Source of the DNA: Paramesorhizobium sp049065735
GTDB taxonomy: Bacteria > Pseudomonadota > Alphaproteobacteria > Rhizobiales > Rhizobiaceae
Length of the DNA: 64,000 nucleotides
Reading direction: 5' to 3'
Assembly: GCF_049065735.1 (NCBI RefSeq)
Contig: NZ_JBAKHD010000003.1
Location: forward strand, 372,001-436,000
Of this stretch, positions 28,622 through 37,140 are shown piece by piece. The notes beneath the pieces were generated by a model. It did no database searches and was not told the DNA's origin. It saw only the letters and a program-made list of their open reading frames with translations. How positions within the stretch are numbered: the first letter of the stretch is position 1; the number at the start of each line of letters is the position of its first letter. The position numbers and the translations under genes are program-made.

Positions 28622-30103
28622 CTACTCGCTGATTATCTTCACCCGGTCGCCCACCGAAACCGTTCCGCCCGGCGGGATGGCATTGAGCAGGCGGAAGAGA
28701 TCGAGCTTGCGGTCGGTCCCCTGCATCTTGCCGGCCAGCGTGCCGATGGTCTCGCCCGGCTTCACCGTCACGACCCGTATGCGAAGCGGCTTCACCGCCT
28801 CTTTCTCAGCCGGCGTCAGCAACTTGAAACTGCTGGTGACGGCCTGCGACGTCGGCAGCAGCGCTGCGCTGCCCTTGGGCGCGGCGGTCAGGAAGCGATA
28901 GACCTTCCCTCCGGCGCTTATAACCACGATATCGAACTGCCAGCGGTCGGCGCTTGCGCGGGCGGTCGCCGCGGGCAGGCCGTTCAGCGTCGTCGCGCGG
29001 ACGGTCGATTCGTCGAGGCCCGACACCCAGCCGCTCTTGATATAGTCGGTGAGGCTCGCTCCGGGCGCCAGTTGCGCGCCGTCGAACCGCACAGCGACCT
29101 CGCCCGGACCGGTCGCCATGACAGCATCCGCCGAATTGTCGATGGTGAAATTATCAGGCACGGTGAAGGCGACACCGAGCTTCGGATGAATGAAGGTGCG
29201 CCCGCGCACATAGCCTTCATCAGGCGTTTCGCCGTAAAGCAGCCCGTCTATGCCGTTGAGAAAGGCATCGCGGTCGGTCGTGCCGACCCCCGGTGCGCCG
29301 ATCTGGCGGGCATGCCTCATGGCCAACTCGACGCGTTGCGGCGTCGCCGGGTGCGAGGCCAGGAAGTCGAGGCTGGCATCGGTCGCGCCGGAAACGGAGC
29401 GGAAGCTTTGATAGGCCTCCATGGATTGCAGGAAACGGGCGGCGGCAAAGGGATCATAACCCGCCTCACCGATGGATCTGATGCCAACGGCATCCGCCTG
29501 CAGTTCCTGATTGCGCGAGAATTGCGCCAGTCGCAGCTTGCCGCGCAGCAGCGCCTCGCGCCCCGCCATATCGTCATGTAGCACTTCGGACACGACGCGC
29601 CCGGCAATGGCGGCCTCCGCCTCCTTCTGCTGGCGCTGGACGCCATGATTGGAGGTGACATGCGCCATCTCATGCGCGATGACGGCGGCAACCTCCGCCG
29701 AATCATTGGCAAGCCCCAAAAGCCCGCGCGTAACATAGACCCACCCGCCCGGCAGGGCGAAGGCGTTGATATTGGGCGAGTTCAGGATCGTGATGCGGTA
29801 CGCCTGGTTCGGATTGTCCGAAACCGTCGATAGATTGCCGACGATCTTGGCGACCATGCGCTCGAGCTTCGGATCGTTATACTGGCCGCCATAGGTGGCG
29901 AGGATGCGCGGATGCTGCTCAGCGCCGATCTTGACCAGCCGGTCGTTGCGCGTGACGGTGTCGACCGTGATCGGATTGGCGGAGGGCCCCAGCGCGGCGT
30001 CCTCCTTGCTGAGATCGAGCGCTTGGCAGCCGGATAAGAAGGCAAGCATATAGATGCCGGGAACAAGGGTTCCCGGCGGCAACAATCGTCTCGTCTGGCG
30101 CAT
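28622..30103 (-). CDS. M48-family metalloprotease lipoprotein
   Basis: Periplasmic zinc protease of the BepA/LoiP type. The 493-residue product opens with a lipoprotein signal and lipobox LSGC (Cys26). It has the zinc motif HEMAH at residues 144-148 inside AAVIAHEMAHVTSNHG, and ELQADAVGIRSIGEAGYDP supplying the third ligand. The C-terminal third is not a TPR as in BepA: it ends in a LysM-like segment (IRVVTVKPGETIGTLAGKM...NAIPPGGTVSVGDRVKII) that would bind peptidoglycan. ATG 30103 is chosen because it starts directly before the signal sequence. It is the second M48 enzyme in the window, after HtpX. Confidence 0.9.
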   Translation of the reverse strand: MRQTRRLLPPGTLVPGIYMLAFLSGCQALDLSKEDAALGPSANPITVDTVTRNDRLVKIGAEQHPRILATYGGQYNDPKLERMVAKIVGNLSTVSDNPNQAYRITILNSPNINAFALPGGWVYVTRGLLGLANDSAEVAAVIAHEMAHVTSNHGVQRQQKEAEAAIAGRVVSEVLHDDMAGREALLRGKLRLAQFSRNQELQADAVGIRSIGEAGYDPFAAARFLQSMEAYQSFRSVSGATDASLDFLASHPATPQRVELAMRHARQIGAPGVGTTDRDAFLNGIDGLLYGETPDEGYVRGRTFIHPKLGVAFTVPDNFTIDNSADAVMATGPGEVAVRFDGAQLAPGASLTDYIKSGWVSGLDESTVRATTLNGLPAATARASADRWQFDIVVISAGGKVYRFLTAAPKGSAALLPTSQAVTSSFKLLTPAEKEAVKPLRIRVVTVKPGETIGTLAGKMQGTDRKLDLFRLLNAIPPGGTVSVGDRVKIISE

Positions 30104-30181
30104 TGGCGCGCATGGTTCCGACTGCGAATTCAGTCTCTTGCCCTCGTCCGTGATCTGCCGTTCCGCGCCACGCATTCCTTA

Positions 30182-30227
30182 CTAAGCAGGTGCGAAAAAC
30201 ACTTCGCACTTTTCCGCACCTGCTTAG
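30182..30227. repeat. 13-bp inverted repeat with A/T-rich loop
   Basis: CTAAGCAGGTGCG (30182-30194) and its complement (30215-30227) enclose a 20-base loop containing a smaller GTGCGAAGTG-like palindrome. The layout parallels the GCATGATCCC family. It lies downstream of thiQ and upstream of the M48 gene. The rest of 30104-30345 shows no gene. Confidence 0.75.
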
Positions 30228-30345
30228 CAGAGAGCGCGCGGCGCATGAAGAGCGCATCTCCTGTCGTCGCCGCTTCTTGCCGCCGATTGGGGGCAAAATA
30301 TGTCAATTCCGCCGCATATGCGTCCAAATGGACACGGAGTAAGTA

Positions 30346-31077
30346 TTATCGCGACTCCGTCCCCATATAGCGCTTCAGCGCCGCCGGACCACTGTCCGAG
30401 AGTAGCTTGCGGGCCGTGCCGCTGGCGGTCACCGTGCCGTTTTCGAGGAAAAACAAGAGGCTTTCGAGGTGCAGCGCGTCTTCCGGATGATGCGTGACCA
30501 TCAGGATCGTCATCGCCGTTTCCTTATGCACGTCCTGCACCAGATCGAGCATTTGCAGCCGCAGCGCCGGGCCGAGCGAGGCGAAGGCTTCATCCAGCAG
30601 CAGAACCGGGCGATTGCGCACCAGCGCGCGGGCAATCGCCACACGCTGCCTCTCGCCGCCGGAAAGCGCCTGCGGCTTGCGCTTCTCCTTGCCCGCAAGG
30701 CCGACGCGGGCGATGGCGCTCACCACGTCGGCACGATCCGCATCGGTCAGTTTCAGTTTTGGCGAACGGCCGAGCGCGACATTGGCCTCGACATCGAGAT
30801 GCGCGAAGAGATTATTCTCCTGAAACACCATCGAGACAGGGCGTTCGGCAGGCGGGGTGCCGATGACATCGATGCCGCCGACAAGGATCTGCCCCGATTC
30901 CGGCGTCTCGAAACCGGCGATCAGATTCAGCAGCGTCGATTTGCCGGAACCGCTGGGACCGATGATGGCGGCGATCTTCGCGGGCGGGACGGTCACGTCG
31001 AAATGCATGCGCATCTCGCCATAGCTGAAGCGAACATCTTTCAGCGCGACGTCCGCGCCCTTTTTCCTGGCCGTCAT
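30346..31077 (-). CDS. thiQ: thiamine ABC transporter ATP-binding protein
   Basis: The ATPase of the ThiBPQ thiamine/TPP importer. The 243-residue product has Walker A GPSGSGKST at residues 40-48, the Q-loop FQENNLF, the signature LSGGERQRVAIARAL, Walker B VLLLDEAF and the switch His in MVTHHPEDAL. ATG 31077 overlaps the thiP stop as ATGA, so translation is coupled. It is the last gene of the thiB-thiP-thiQ operon. Confidence 0.95.
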   Translation of the reverse strand: MTARKKGADVALKDVRFSYGEMRMHFDVTVPPAKIAAIIGPSGSGKSTLLNLIAGFETPESGQILVGGIDVIGTPPAERPVSMVFQENNLFAHLDVEANVALGRSPKLKLTDADRADVVSAIARVGLAGKEKRKPQALSGGERQRVAIARALVRNRPVLLLDEAFASLGPALRLQMLDLVQDVHKETAMTILMVTHHPEDALHLESLLFFLENGTVTASGTARKLLSDSGPAALKRYMGTESR

Positions 31078-32678
31078 GGCGTCTCTTCTTTTCGCGCCGA
31101 TCCACGATCGGCCAGCATCATCAGCCCGAGGCTCAAGACACCCAGAATCAGCGCCAGCCCCGCCGCATCCACTGTGCGGTAGCTGCCCATGCGCTGCAAC
31201 AGGAGATAGGGCAAGGTCTCGACCGCATCGCTGCCGAAAAGGGCAATGGTGCCGAGATCGCCAAGCGAGAGCGCCATGGCAAACGCGAAGGCCACGCCCA
31301 ACGGGCGGCGCAGCACCGGCCAGTCGATCAGCTTGAGCCGCGCCCAGCCGGCGATGCCAAGCTGCGCACAAAGCCGGTCGTGCCGCGTGCTCATCGTGTC
31401 CCAGACCGGCCGCAGGATCCGCACGGCAAAGGGTGTTGCCATCGCGGCGTTGACCGTGATCACCATGGGAGCGGCAAAGTCGAACGGATCGGCGAAATGG
31501 CGCAGCAGGATGAACCAGCCCGCGCCGATGACGATGGGCGGGACGACGAGAATGAGGCTCGCGCCGGTGTCGAGCGCTCGTTCGAACAGGGACCGTGCAC
31601 CGCCATTGGCCACTGCCTTGCGCGCGACGACAAGGGCGAAGGAGACGAGCACAGACAGGAGCGCGGCAGCGGCGCCGAGGGTGAAGCTGGTGAAAATCGC
31701 CCGCCATACGACCCATTCGGTCAGGAGCCTTCCGAAATCCGCGGAAAGACCCGAAACAATCATCCCTGCAATAGGCACGGCGACGAACAGGAAGGCGAGC
31801 AGCATCACGGCCATATCGGCCACCTTCTCGCCCCGCGTCAGCTTCTCGTAGCGCCTGATCGTGATAGCGAGCGAAAAGCCTTCCTCCGTCGGCCTGCCGG
31901 TTAGGCGGAAGAGCGAGAGGATGGCGAGGGTAAGGGTGAGCTGGGTAAGCGTCAGGGCGACCGCCTGGCCGATGTCGAAATCGAAATGGAGCGCCTGATA
32001 GATTGCCACCTCCAGCGTCGTCGCGCGCGGGCCGCCGCCCAGCGTCAGCACGATGGTGAAGGAGGTGACGCAGAGCATGAAGATGAGTCCCATGATTCCA
32101 GGCAGATTGCGGATCATGGCCGGCCATTCGATCAGGCGAAACCGCGCCCAATTGCCCATGCCGAGCTGCGCCGACAGCTTCCAGTAATCGGGGGGAATGG
32201 AATCGAGCCCGGTGAGAAGCAAGCGTACGGCAAGCGGTAGATTGAAGAAGACATGGGCAAGGAGAATACCGGTGAGGCCGTAAATATCGGGGGTGAAATC
32301 GAGGCCGAGAGAATGCGCCGCTTCGGCGATCAGCCCCGCCCGCCCGTAAATGCTGGTGATGGCGAGCACCGCAACGAGCGCCGGCAGCGCCAGCGGTAGC
32401 GCGAAAAGCCTCAGCATGAAGGCCCGTCCGGGAAAGTACCGGTGCGCATGAAGCGCACGCGCCACCGGGATAGCCAGAGCGACAGACAGAACCATCGAAA
32501 GCAGCGCCTGCCACAGCGTGAACCGCGCGACACGCCAAAGGTAAGGATTAAAGGCAGCAAGGGTGTTGCCCGTCTCGCGCGATGCTTCGAGGCCGAGCGA
32601 GACCAGCGCCCCTACGGCCAAAAGCGTGAGAAAGGCGAGCGCGAGAAAGCCGGCGAGGGGTTTGGCCGCTAACCGCAT
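31074..32678 (-). CDS. thiP: thiamine ABC transporter permease
   Basis: A fused two-domain permease of 534 residues with about 12 membrane segments. Each half carries an EAA-like cytoplasmic loop (YWKLSAQLGMGNWARFRLIEWPAM in the first, HDRLCAQLGIAGWARLKLIDWPVL in the second), as in ThiP of other proteobacteria. ATG 32678 starts MRLAAKPLAGFLALAFLTLLAVGA; upstream codons in frame belong to the GC-rich repeat. A full-length repeat separates it from thiB, so its expression relative to thiB may be reduced. Confidence 0.94.
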   Translation of the reverse strand: MRLAAKPLAGFLALAFLTLLAVGALVSLGLEASRETGNTLAAFNPYLWRVARFTLWQALLSMVLSVALAIPVARALHAHRYFPGRAFMLRLFALPLALPALVAVLAITSIYGRAGLIAEAAHSLGLDFTPDIYGLTGILLAHVFFNLPLAVRLLLTGLDSIPPDYWKLSAQLGMGNWARFRLIEWPAMIRNLPGIMGLIFMLCVTSFTIVLTLGGGPRATTLEVAIYQALHFDFDIGQAVALTLTQLTLTLAILSLFRLTGRPTEEGFSLAITIRRYEKLTRGEKVADMAVMLLAFLFVAVPIAGMIVSGLSADFGRLLTEWVVWRAIFTSFTLGAAAALLSVLVSFALVVARKAVANGGARSLFERALDTGASLILVVPPIVIGAGWFILLRHFADPFDFAAPMVITVNAAMATPFAVRILRPVWDTMSTRHDRLCAQLGIAGWARLKLIDWPVLRRPLGVAFAFAMALSLGDLGTIALFGSDAVETLPYLLLQRMGSYRTVDAAGLALILGVLSLGLMMLADRGSARKEETP

Positions 32679-32718
32679 GGATTTGGGGCTGGAACACCCC
32701 CCTCTGCCCTGCCGGATC

Positions 32719-32881
32719 GGCTCGCGCCCTCCTTCCCCCTTGCGGGGAAGGTGCCCGCGTAGCGGGCGGGTGGGGGTGGTGACGCGTGCGCTTTTGCTGA
32801 CGAACGTCGCGCACGCGTCACCACCCCCACCCGACCCTTCGGGCCACCCTCCCCGCAAGGGGGAGGGAGGCGCGAGCCGGT
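32719..32881. repeat. full-length GC-rich composite palindrome, copy 2 (thiB-thiP)
   Basis: Outer arms GGCTCGCGCC... and ...GGCGCGAGCC enclose the CCTTCCCC/GGGGAAGG hairpin on the left, the TGGGGGTGGT / ACCACCCCCA pair, a central GACGCGTGCG...CGCACGCGTC pair, and the CTCCCCGCAAGGGGGAG hairpin on the right. It fills the gap between thiB and thiP. Confidence 0.85.
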
Positions 32882-32907
32882 ATCCGACAGCGAAACCATT
32901 GCCATCA

Positions 32908-33912
32908 TCAGCGACTCATCGCCGCGAGCCATTCCTCGATCCACGCCTTGCGGTTCTTCGCCACCTCGTCCGATGGCAGTTCCAGCGTTTTCACGGGCTT
33001 CACCAGCGTATCGAACACCGGATCGAGCGGCTTAGACATTTTCCCGGCAGGGAACATCCAGTTGGTTTCAGGGATCACATCCTGGAAACCCGGCCCCGTC
33101 ATGAAAGCCAGGAACTTCGCCGCAAGCGGGTTCTCCGCGCCTTTCTTCGTCTGCGCGGCAAGCTCAACCTGGAGATAGTGCCCTTCGGAGAAGGAGGCGG
33201 CCTTGTAGCGCTGCTCCTTGTCAACGATGATATGATAGGCGGGTGAGGTCGTGTAGGAGAGCACCATCGGCGCTTCGCCCTTGGTGAACAGGCCATAGGC
33301 CTCCGACCAGCCGGGCGTAACCGTCAGCACGCGCCCCCGGAGCTTCGCCCACGCATCTGCGGCTTTGTCGCCATAGATAGCCTTGACCCAGAGGAGCAGG
33401 CCGAGCCCGGGCGTGGAGGTACGCGGGTCCTCGATCACGATCTTCTGTTTGGGATCGCCCTCGACCAGTTCCTTCATGCTTTTCGGCGGGTTGGGCAGGG
33501 ACTTGCTGTCATAGACCACGGCGAAATAGCCATAATCATAGGGCACGAACATATCGTCCTTGTATCCATCAGGCACATGGATATCGGAGGTATCGATGCC
33601 ATGCGGCGCGAAAAGGCCGCTCTGTCGCGCCTCGGTCGTCAGATTGTTGTCGAGGCCCAGCACGATGTCCGCCTTCGAATCCGCGCCTTCAAGCTTCAGG
33701 CGGTTGAGCAGTGCCACGCCATCGGCGGCGGACACCCATTCGACCGTGCAGTCGCACTCTTTCTCAAAATTCGCCTTCACCTTCGGCCCCGGACCCCAAT
33801 CGGCGACGAAGCTGTCATAGGTATAGATGATGAGCGTGTCCTTCGCCGCAGCCGGCACAGCGAGGCCGAGCATCAGGGCGGCGGTGAGGGCGAGAGCGTG
33901 CAGAGTCTTCAT
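32908..33912 (-). CDS. thiB: thiamine-binding periplasmic protein
   Basis: Substrate-binding component that captures thiamine and its phosphates. The 334-residue product has a signal peptide (LHALALTAALMLGLAVPAAA), then DTLIIYTYDSFVADWGPGPKVKANFEKECDCTVEWVSAADGVALLNRL, typical of ThiB. TPGLGLLLWVKAIYG and the PETNWMFPAGK end also fit. AAGGAAAGG precedes ATG 33912, and that site can be masked by an upstream complement. A TPP riboswitch lies in the leader. Confidence 0.95.
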   Translation of the reverse strand: MKTLHALALTAALMLGLAVPAAAKDTLIIYTYDSFVADWGPGPKVKANFEKECDCTVEWVSAADGVALLNRLKLEGADSKADIVLGLDNNLTTEARQSGLFAPHGIDTSDIHVPDGYKDDMFVPYDYGYFAVVYDSKSLPNPPKSMKELVEGDPKQKIVIEDPRTSTPGLGLLLWVKAIYGDKAADAWAKLRGRVLTVTPGWSEAYGLFTKGEAPMVLSYTTSPAYHIIVDKEQRYKAASFSEGHYLQVELAAQTKKGAENPLAAKFLAFMTGPGFQDVIPETNWMFPAGKMSKPLDPVFDTLVKPVKTLELPSDEVAKNRKAWIEEWLAAMSR

Positions 33913-33914
33913 CG

Positions 33915-33959
33915 GCCTTTCCTTCTCTTCGTGGCTAGGATCGAGCGCCGTGGAAAGGC
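33915..33959 (-). promoter_or_regulatory. anti-Shine-Dalgarno hairpin, riboswitch expression platform
   Basis: GCCTTTCC (mRNA, at 33959-33952) is exactly complementary to GGAAAGGC (33922-33915), which covers the thiB ribosome binding region just before ATG 33912. No T-run follows, so translational masking is more likely than termination. Confidence 0.65.
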
Positions 33960-33963
33960 AGCG

Positions 33964-34053
33964 TCTAATCCCTCCGCCGGTTTTAACCGGATCAGGTTCC
34001 GCGGGTTGACCTTTAAAAAGGTCTCTCAGCCGGTTCCCCGGCACCCCGTTAGA
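33964..34053 (-). promoter_or_regulatory. TPP riboswitch (THI element) of thiBPQ
   Basis: On the minus strand the element shows the conserved pieces in order: ACGGGGTGCC, GGCTGAGA, a variable stem (ACCTTTTTAAAGGT), ACCCGCGGAACCTGATC and CCGGCGGAGGGA. A P1 stem pairs TCTAA at 34053-34049 with TTAGA at 33968-33964. It binds thiamine diphosphate and lowers expression when it is abundant. Confidence 0.96.
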
Positions 34054-34128
34054 GCGGAATCAACAATAATTGAGGCAAGTTACGACCGCAAGCGATCAGG
34101 GGCTTTCCTGCCGGTTCAGCCACATGAT

Positions 34129-34782
34129 ATGAGCCGCTTCATGAGCAAATTCCTCATTCTTCTTGGCGGCCACCTCACCGTCACGGACCGGCTGAAGCGC
34201 CAGATCGAAGGCGCGCGGATTCTGGCAGCCGATAGCGGCATCCGCCACGCAGGCGCTCTTGGCGTCGAGCCGGAGCTCTGGCTGGGCGATTTCGATTCGA
34301 CGTCCCAGGCCCTTGCCCGGCGCTACAAGCAGGTGCCGCGCCGCACCTTTCCCGCCGCCAAGGACATGACCGATGGCGAGCTGGCGCTGGAGCAGGCCTT
34401 CGCGCTCGGCGCCACGAGCATCATCCTCGCGGGCGCGTTCGGGGGCGAGCGCACCGACCACACCATGCTCCACCTCACCATGGCTGCGGGACTGGCGGCG
34501 CAGGGCCGCAACATCTTCCTCTCCAGCGGCACGGAGGAAGCCTGGCCGATTCTCCCCGGCACTCATGCGCCCGATCTGCCCGACGGTACGCTCTTCAGTC
34601 TCATCGGCTTTACCGAGCTGGAAGGCCTGACGATCACGAGTGCCGAGTGGCCGTTAAATAAAGTGAAGGTTCCCTTCGGCTCATCACTGACGGTTTCGAA
34701 TATTGTGCGCGGAACTCTAGGGCTTCAACTGCGTTCCGGATGCGGTGTCCTGATCGCCACTCTGGAGGAGAAGCTGGTCTAG
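34129..34782 (+). CDS. thiamine pyrophosphokinase
   Basis: Transfers pyrophosphate from ATP to thiamine to make TPP. The 217-residue product has the family features GGHLTVTDRLKRQI, ILAADSGIRHAGALGVEPELWLGDFDST (catalytic acidic cluster), FPAAKDMTDGELALEQAFALGA and AFGGERTDHTMLHL, then the TPK B1-like C-terminal part ending in SNIVRGTLGLQLRSGCGVLIATL. ATG 34129 is used; ATG 34141 (MSKFLILLGG) is equally possible, and neither has a clear ribosome site. It is divergent from thiBPQ, so importer, kinase and sensor lie together. Confidence 0.92.
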   Translation: MSRFMSKFLILLGGHLTVTDRLKRQIEGARILAADSGIRHAGALGVEPELWLGDFDSTSQALARRYKQVPRRTFPAAKDMTDGELALEQAFALGATSIILAGAFGGERTDHTMLHLTMAAGLAAQGRNIFLSSGTEEAWPILPGTHAPDLPDGTLFSLIGFTELEGLTITSAEWPLNKVKVPFGSSLTVSNIVRGTLGLQLRSGCGVLIATLEEKLV

Positions 34783-34884
34783 CGAGACGGCCTATTGTCA
34801 ATTCAACGAGATGATGCCACTTTGTTTCGCCGCATTGGGGACGCAACGTTGGCCGCATTTGATTCTTGAACGGGAGATATCTCC

Positions 34885-35163
34885 ATGAAAAAACTGTCAA
34901 TGATCGCAGTCAGTGTACTGCTTGCCCTTTCGACCGCTGCCTGCACCACTGCAGATCAGCGCACTGCCGGATACGGCGTGGGTGGCGCGGCTCTCGGCGC
35001 GCTCGCCGGTGGCGCCATCGGCGGCAACACCCGCGGTGCTCTCGCCGGTGCCGCGATCGGCGGCCTCGCCGGTACGCTGATCGGCGCTTCTCAGTCCCGC
35101 CAGGGCTACTGCCGCTATCGCGACCCGTATGGCCGCGTCTACGAACAGCCCTGCCAGCAGTAA
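34885..35163 (+). CDS. glycine-zipper outer-membrane lipoprotein
   Basis: A 92-residue lipoprotein: signal sequence with lipobox STAAC (Cys20), a glycine-zipper 2TM region (GYGVGGAALGALAGGAIGGNTRGALAGAAIGGLAGTLIGA) and a short Cys-containing tail (YCRYRDPYGRVYEQPCQQ). The family includes the 17-kDa surface antigens, and many Brucella relatives carry several copies. The exact role is unknown; membrane association through the zipper is likely. GGGAGAT precedes ATG 34885 and a strong terminator follows, so it is transcribed alone. Confidence 0.88.
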   Translation: MKKLSMIAVSVLLALSTAACTTADQRTAGYGVGGAALGALAGGAIGGNTRGALAGAAIGGLAGTLIGASQSRQGYCRYRDPYGRVYEQPCQQ

Positions 35164-35184
35164 AACTGCCAGTATGGATTTCGG

Positions 35185-35216
35185 ACAGGCCGGGGCAACC
35201 CGGCCTGTTTGTTTTT
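35185..35216 (+). terminator. Rho-independent terminator of the lipoprotein gene
   Basis: A ten-base stem ACAGGCCGGG/CCCGGCCTGT with a GCAA tetraloop, followed by TTGTTTTT. Confidence 0.93.
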
Positions 35217-35291
35217 CGGGCCGCTTTCATTGACACCAGCGCCATTCTCGCGGACAAGCTGCGCGATATCTAACAGCATCCGCAGAAAACC

Positions 35292-37106
35292 ATGGCCCCT
35301 CCGCTTCTTCGTCTCGACCAGATCAAGCTGACCTTCGGCGGCACGCCGCTTCTGGAGGACGCCGCGCTTTCAGTGAGCGAAGGCGAGCGCATCGCGCTTG
35401 TCGGGCGCAATGGCTCGGGCAAATCGACCCTGCTGAAGATCGCCGCGGGGCTTGTTGAGCCGACATCAGGCGAATTGTTCCGCCATCCCGGTGCGACCAT
35501 CCGCTTTCTGCCGCAGGCGCCCGACATGGAGGGCTTCGCCAATGTGCAAGCCTATGTGGAAGCGGGGCTTGGACCGACCGACGATCCCTACCGCGTCACT
35601 TATCTCCTCGAGCATCTGGGCCTGACCGGCAATGAGAAGCCGGGCCATCTCTCGGGCGGAGAAGCGAGGCGCGCGGCGCTGGCGCGGGTGATCGCGCCGC
35701 AACCCGACATCCTGCTTCTCGACGAACCGACCAACCATCTCGACTTGACCACCATCGAATGGCTGGAAGACGAACTGCGCCAGATCCGCTCCAGCCTCGT
35801 CATCATCTCGCATGACCGCCGCTTTCTGGAAAATGTCAGCCGCTCGACGATCTGGCTCGACCGGGGCGTGACGCGGCGGATCGAGCAGGGCTTCGGCCAT
35901 TTCGAAGAATGGCGCGACAAGATATTGGAGGAGGAAGAGCGCGACCTCCACAAGCTCGGCCGCCAGATCCAGCGCGAGGAGCACTGGCTGCGCTATGGCG
36001 TGACTGCGCGGCGCAAGCGCAACATGCGCCGGCTCGGCGAATTGCAGGCGATGCGGCACGAATTCCGCACCCATCGCCGGGCGCAAGGATCAGCCGTTTT
36101 GCAGGCGAGCGACAGCAAGGAATCCGGCAAGCTCATCATCGAGGCGAAGGGTTTGAGCAAAACCTATGACGACCGCGCGTTGGTGAAGGGTTTCTCCACC
36201 CGCATCATGCGCGGCGACCGGGTCGGCCTTGTCGGCCCCAATGGCGCGGGCAAGACGACGCTGCTCTCCATGCTGACCGGGCAGCTCCAGCCGGACGAAG
36301 GAAGCATCCGCCTCGGCGTCAATCTCGAAATGGCGGTGCTCGACCAGAAGCGCGACAGCCTCGACCTCAATGAGACGCTGGCGCATTATCTGACCGACGG
36401 ACGCGGCGAAAATGTCGTCGTGAATGGCGAGCAGCGCCACGTTGTCTCCTACATGAAGGACTTCCTGTTCCAGCCGGAACAGGCGCGCACGCCGATTCGC
36501 GAATTGTCGGGTGGCGAGCGGGCACGGCTGATGCTCGCCCGCGTGCTAGCGCGCCCGGCCAACCTGCTGATCCTCGACGAGCCGACCAATGATCTCGACA
36601 TGGAGACGCTCGATCTCCTGCAGGAACTGGTGACGGGCTTTGCCGGGACAGTGATTCTGGTCAGCCACGACCGCGATTTCCTCGACCGCACGGTCACTTC
36701 GGTGATCGCACCGGAAGGCGACGGGCGCTGGCTCGAATATGCCGGCGGCTATGCCGATATGATGGCGCAACGGCGCGAAATGGCGCTGGCGAAGCGGGAG
36801 GTGAAGGCGGCTCAACCGCGCGGAACTTCACCCGACGCCGCGTCCCCCGCGCCGAAGCGCGAGGACAAGCGCAAGCTCTCCTACAAGCAGAAATTCGCGC
36901 TGGAAACGCTGCCGGCCAAGCTGGAAGCGATTGGTGCGGAGATCGCGGAACTGGAAAAGAAGCTTGCCGACCCGCAGCTTTATGCCAAGAACCCCGATCT
37001 TTTCGCCAAGACCGCTGCGGAGCTGGAAAAGAAGCGCGAAGCGCAATCCGCCATGGAAGAAGAATGGCTAGAACTGGAAATGCTGCGCGAGGAAATCGGG
37101 GAGTAA
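35292..37106 (+). CDS. ABC-F family ATPase (Uup-like)
   Basis: Soluble protein with two ABC domains and no membrane segments. The 604-residue product has Walker A GRNGSGKST at 38-46, signature LSGGEARRAALAR, Walker B ILLLDEPTNHLD; then the linker; then a second Walker A GPNGAGKTT from residue 315, LSGGERARLMLAR and LLILDEPTNDLD. A C-terminal charged coiled coil (LETLPAKLEAIGAEIAELEKKLADPQLYAKNPDLFAKTAAELEKKR) resembles the DNA-binding end of Uup. ABC-F proteins act on the ribosome or on nucleic acid intermediates; which applies here is not known. Confidence 0.93.
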   Translation: MAPPLLRLDQIKLTFGGTPLLEDAALSVSEGERIALVGRNGSGKSTLLKIAAGLVEPTSGELFRHPGATIRFLPQAPDMEGFANVQAYVEAGLGPTDDPYRVTYLLEHLGLTGNEKPGHLSGGEARRAALARVIAPQPDILLLDEPTNHLDLTTIEWLEDELRQIRSSLVIISHDRRFLENVSRSTIWLDRGVTRRIEQGFGHFEEWRDKILEEEERDLHKLGRQIQREEHWLRYGVTARRKRNMRRLGELQAMRHEFRTHRRAQGSAVLQASDSKESGKLIIEAKGLSKTYDDRALVKGFSTRIMRGDRVGLVGPNGAGKTTLLSMLTGQLQPDEGSIRLGVNLEMAVLDQKRDSLDLNETLAHYLTDGRGENVVVNGEQRHVVSYMKDFLFQPEQARTPIRELSGGERARLMLARVLARPANLLILDEPTNDLDMETLDLLQELVTGFAGTVILVSHDRDFLDRTVTSVIAPEGDGRWLEYAGGYADMMAQRREMALAKREVKAAQPRGTSPDAASPAPKREDKRKLSYKQKFALETLPAKLEAIGAEIAELEKKLADPQLYAKNPDLFAKTAAELEKKREAQSAMEEEWLELEMLREEIGE

Positions 37107-37140
37107 GCCTCCCCGTTCCTTCTTTAGGATAATGGAGGGA

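Noticed and set aside
31078..32538. A long frame continuing upstream of thiQ through thiP, as if thiQ were a 730-residue protein.
   Set aside because: The upstream part is thiP read in another frame. ATG 31077 with the ATGA overlap and a complete ThiQ decides the start.
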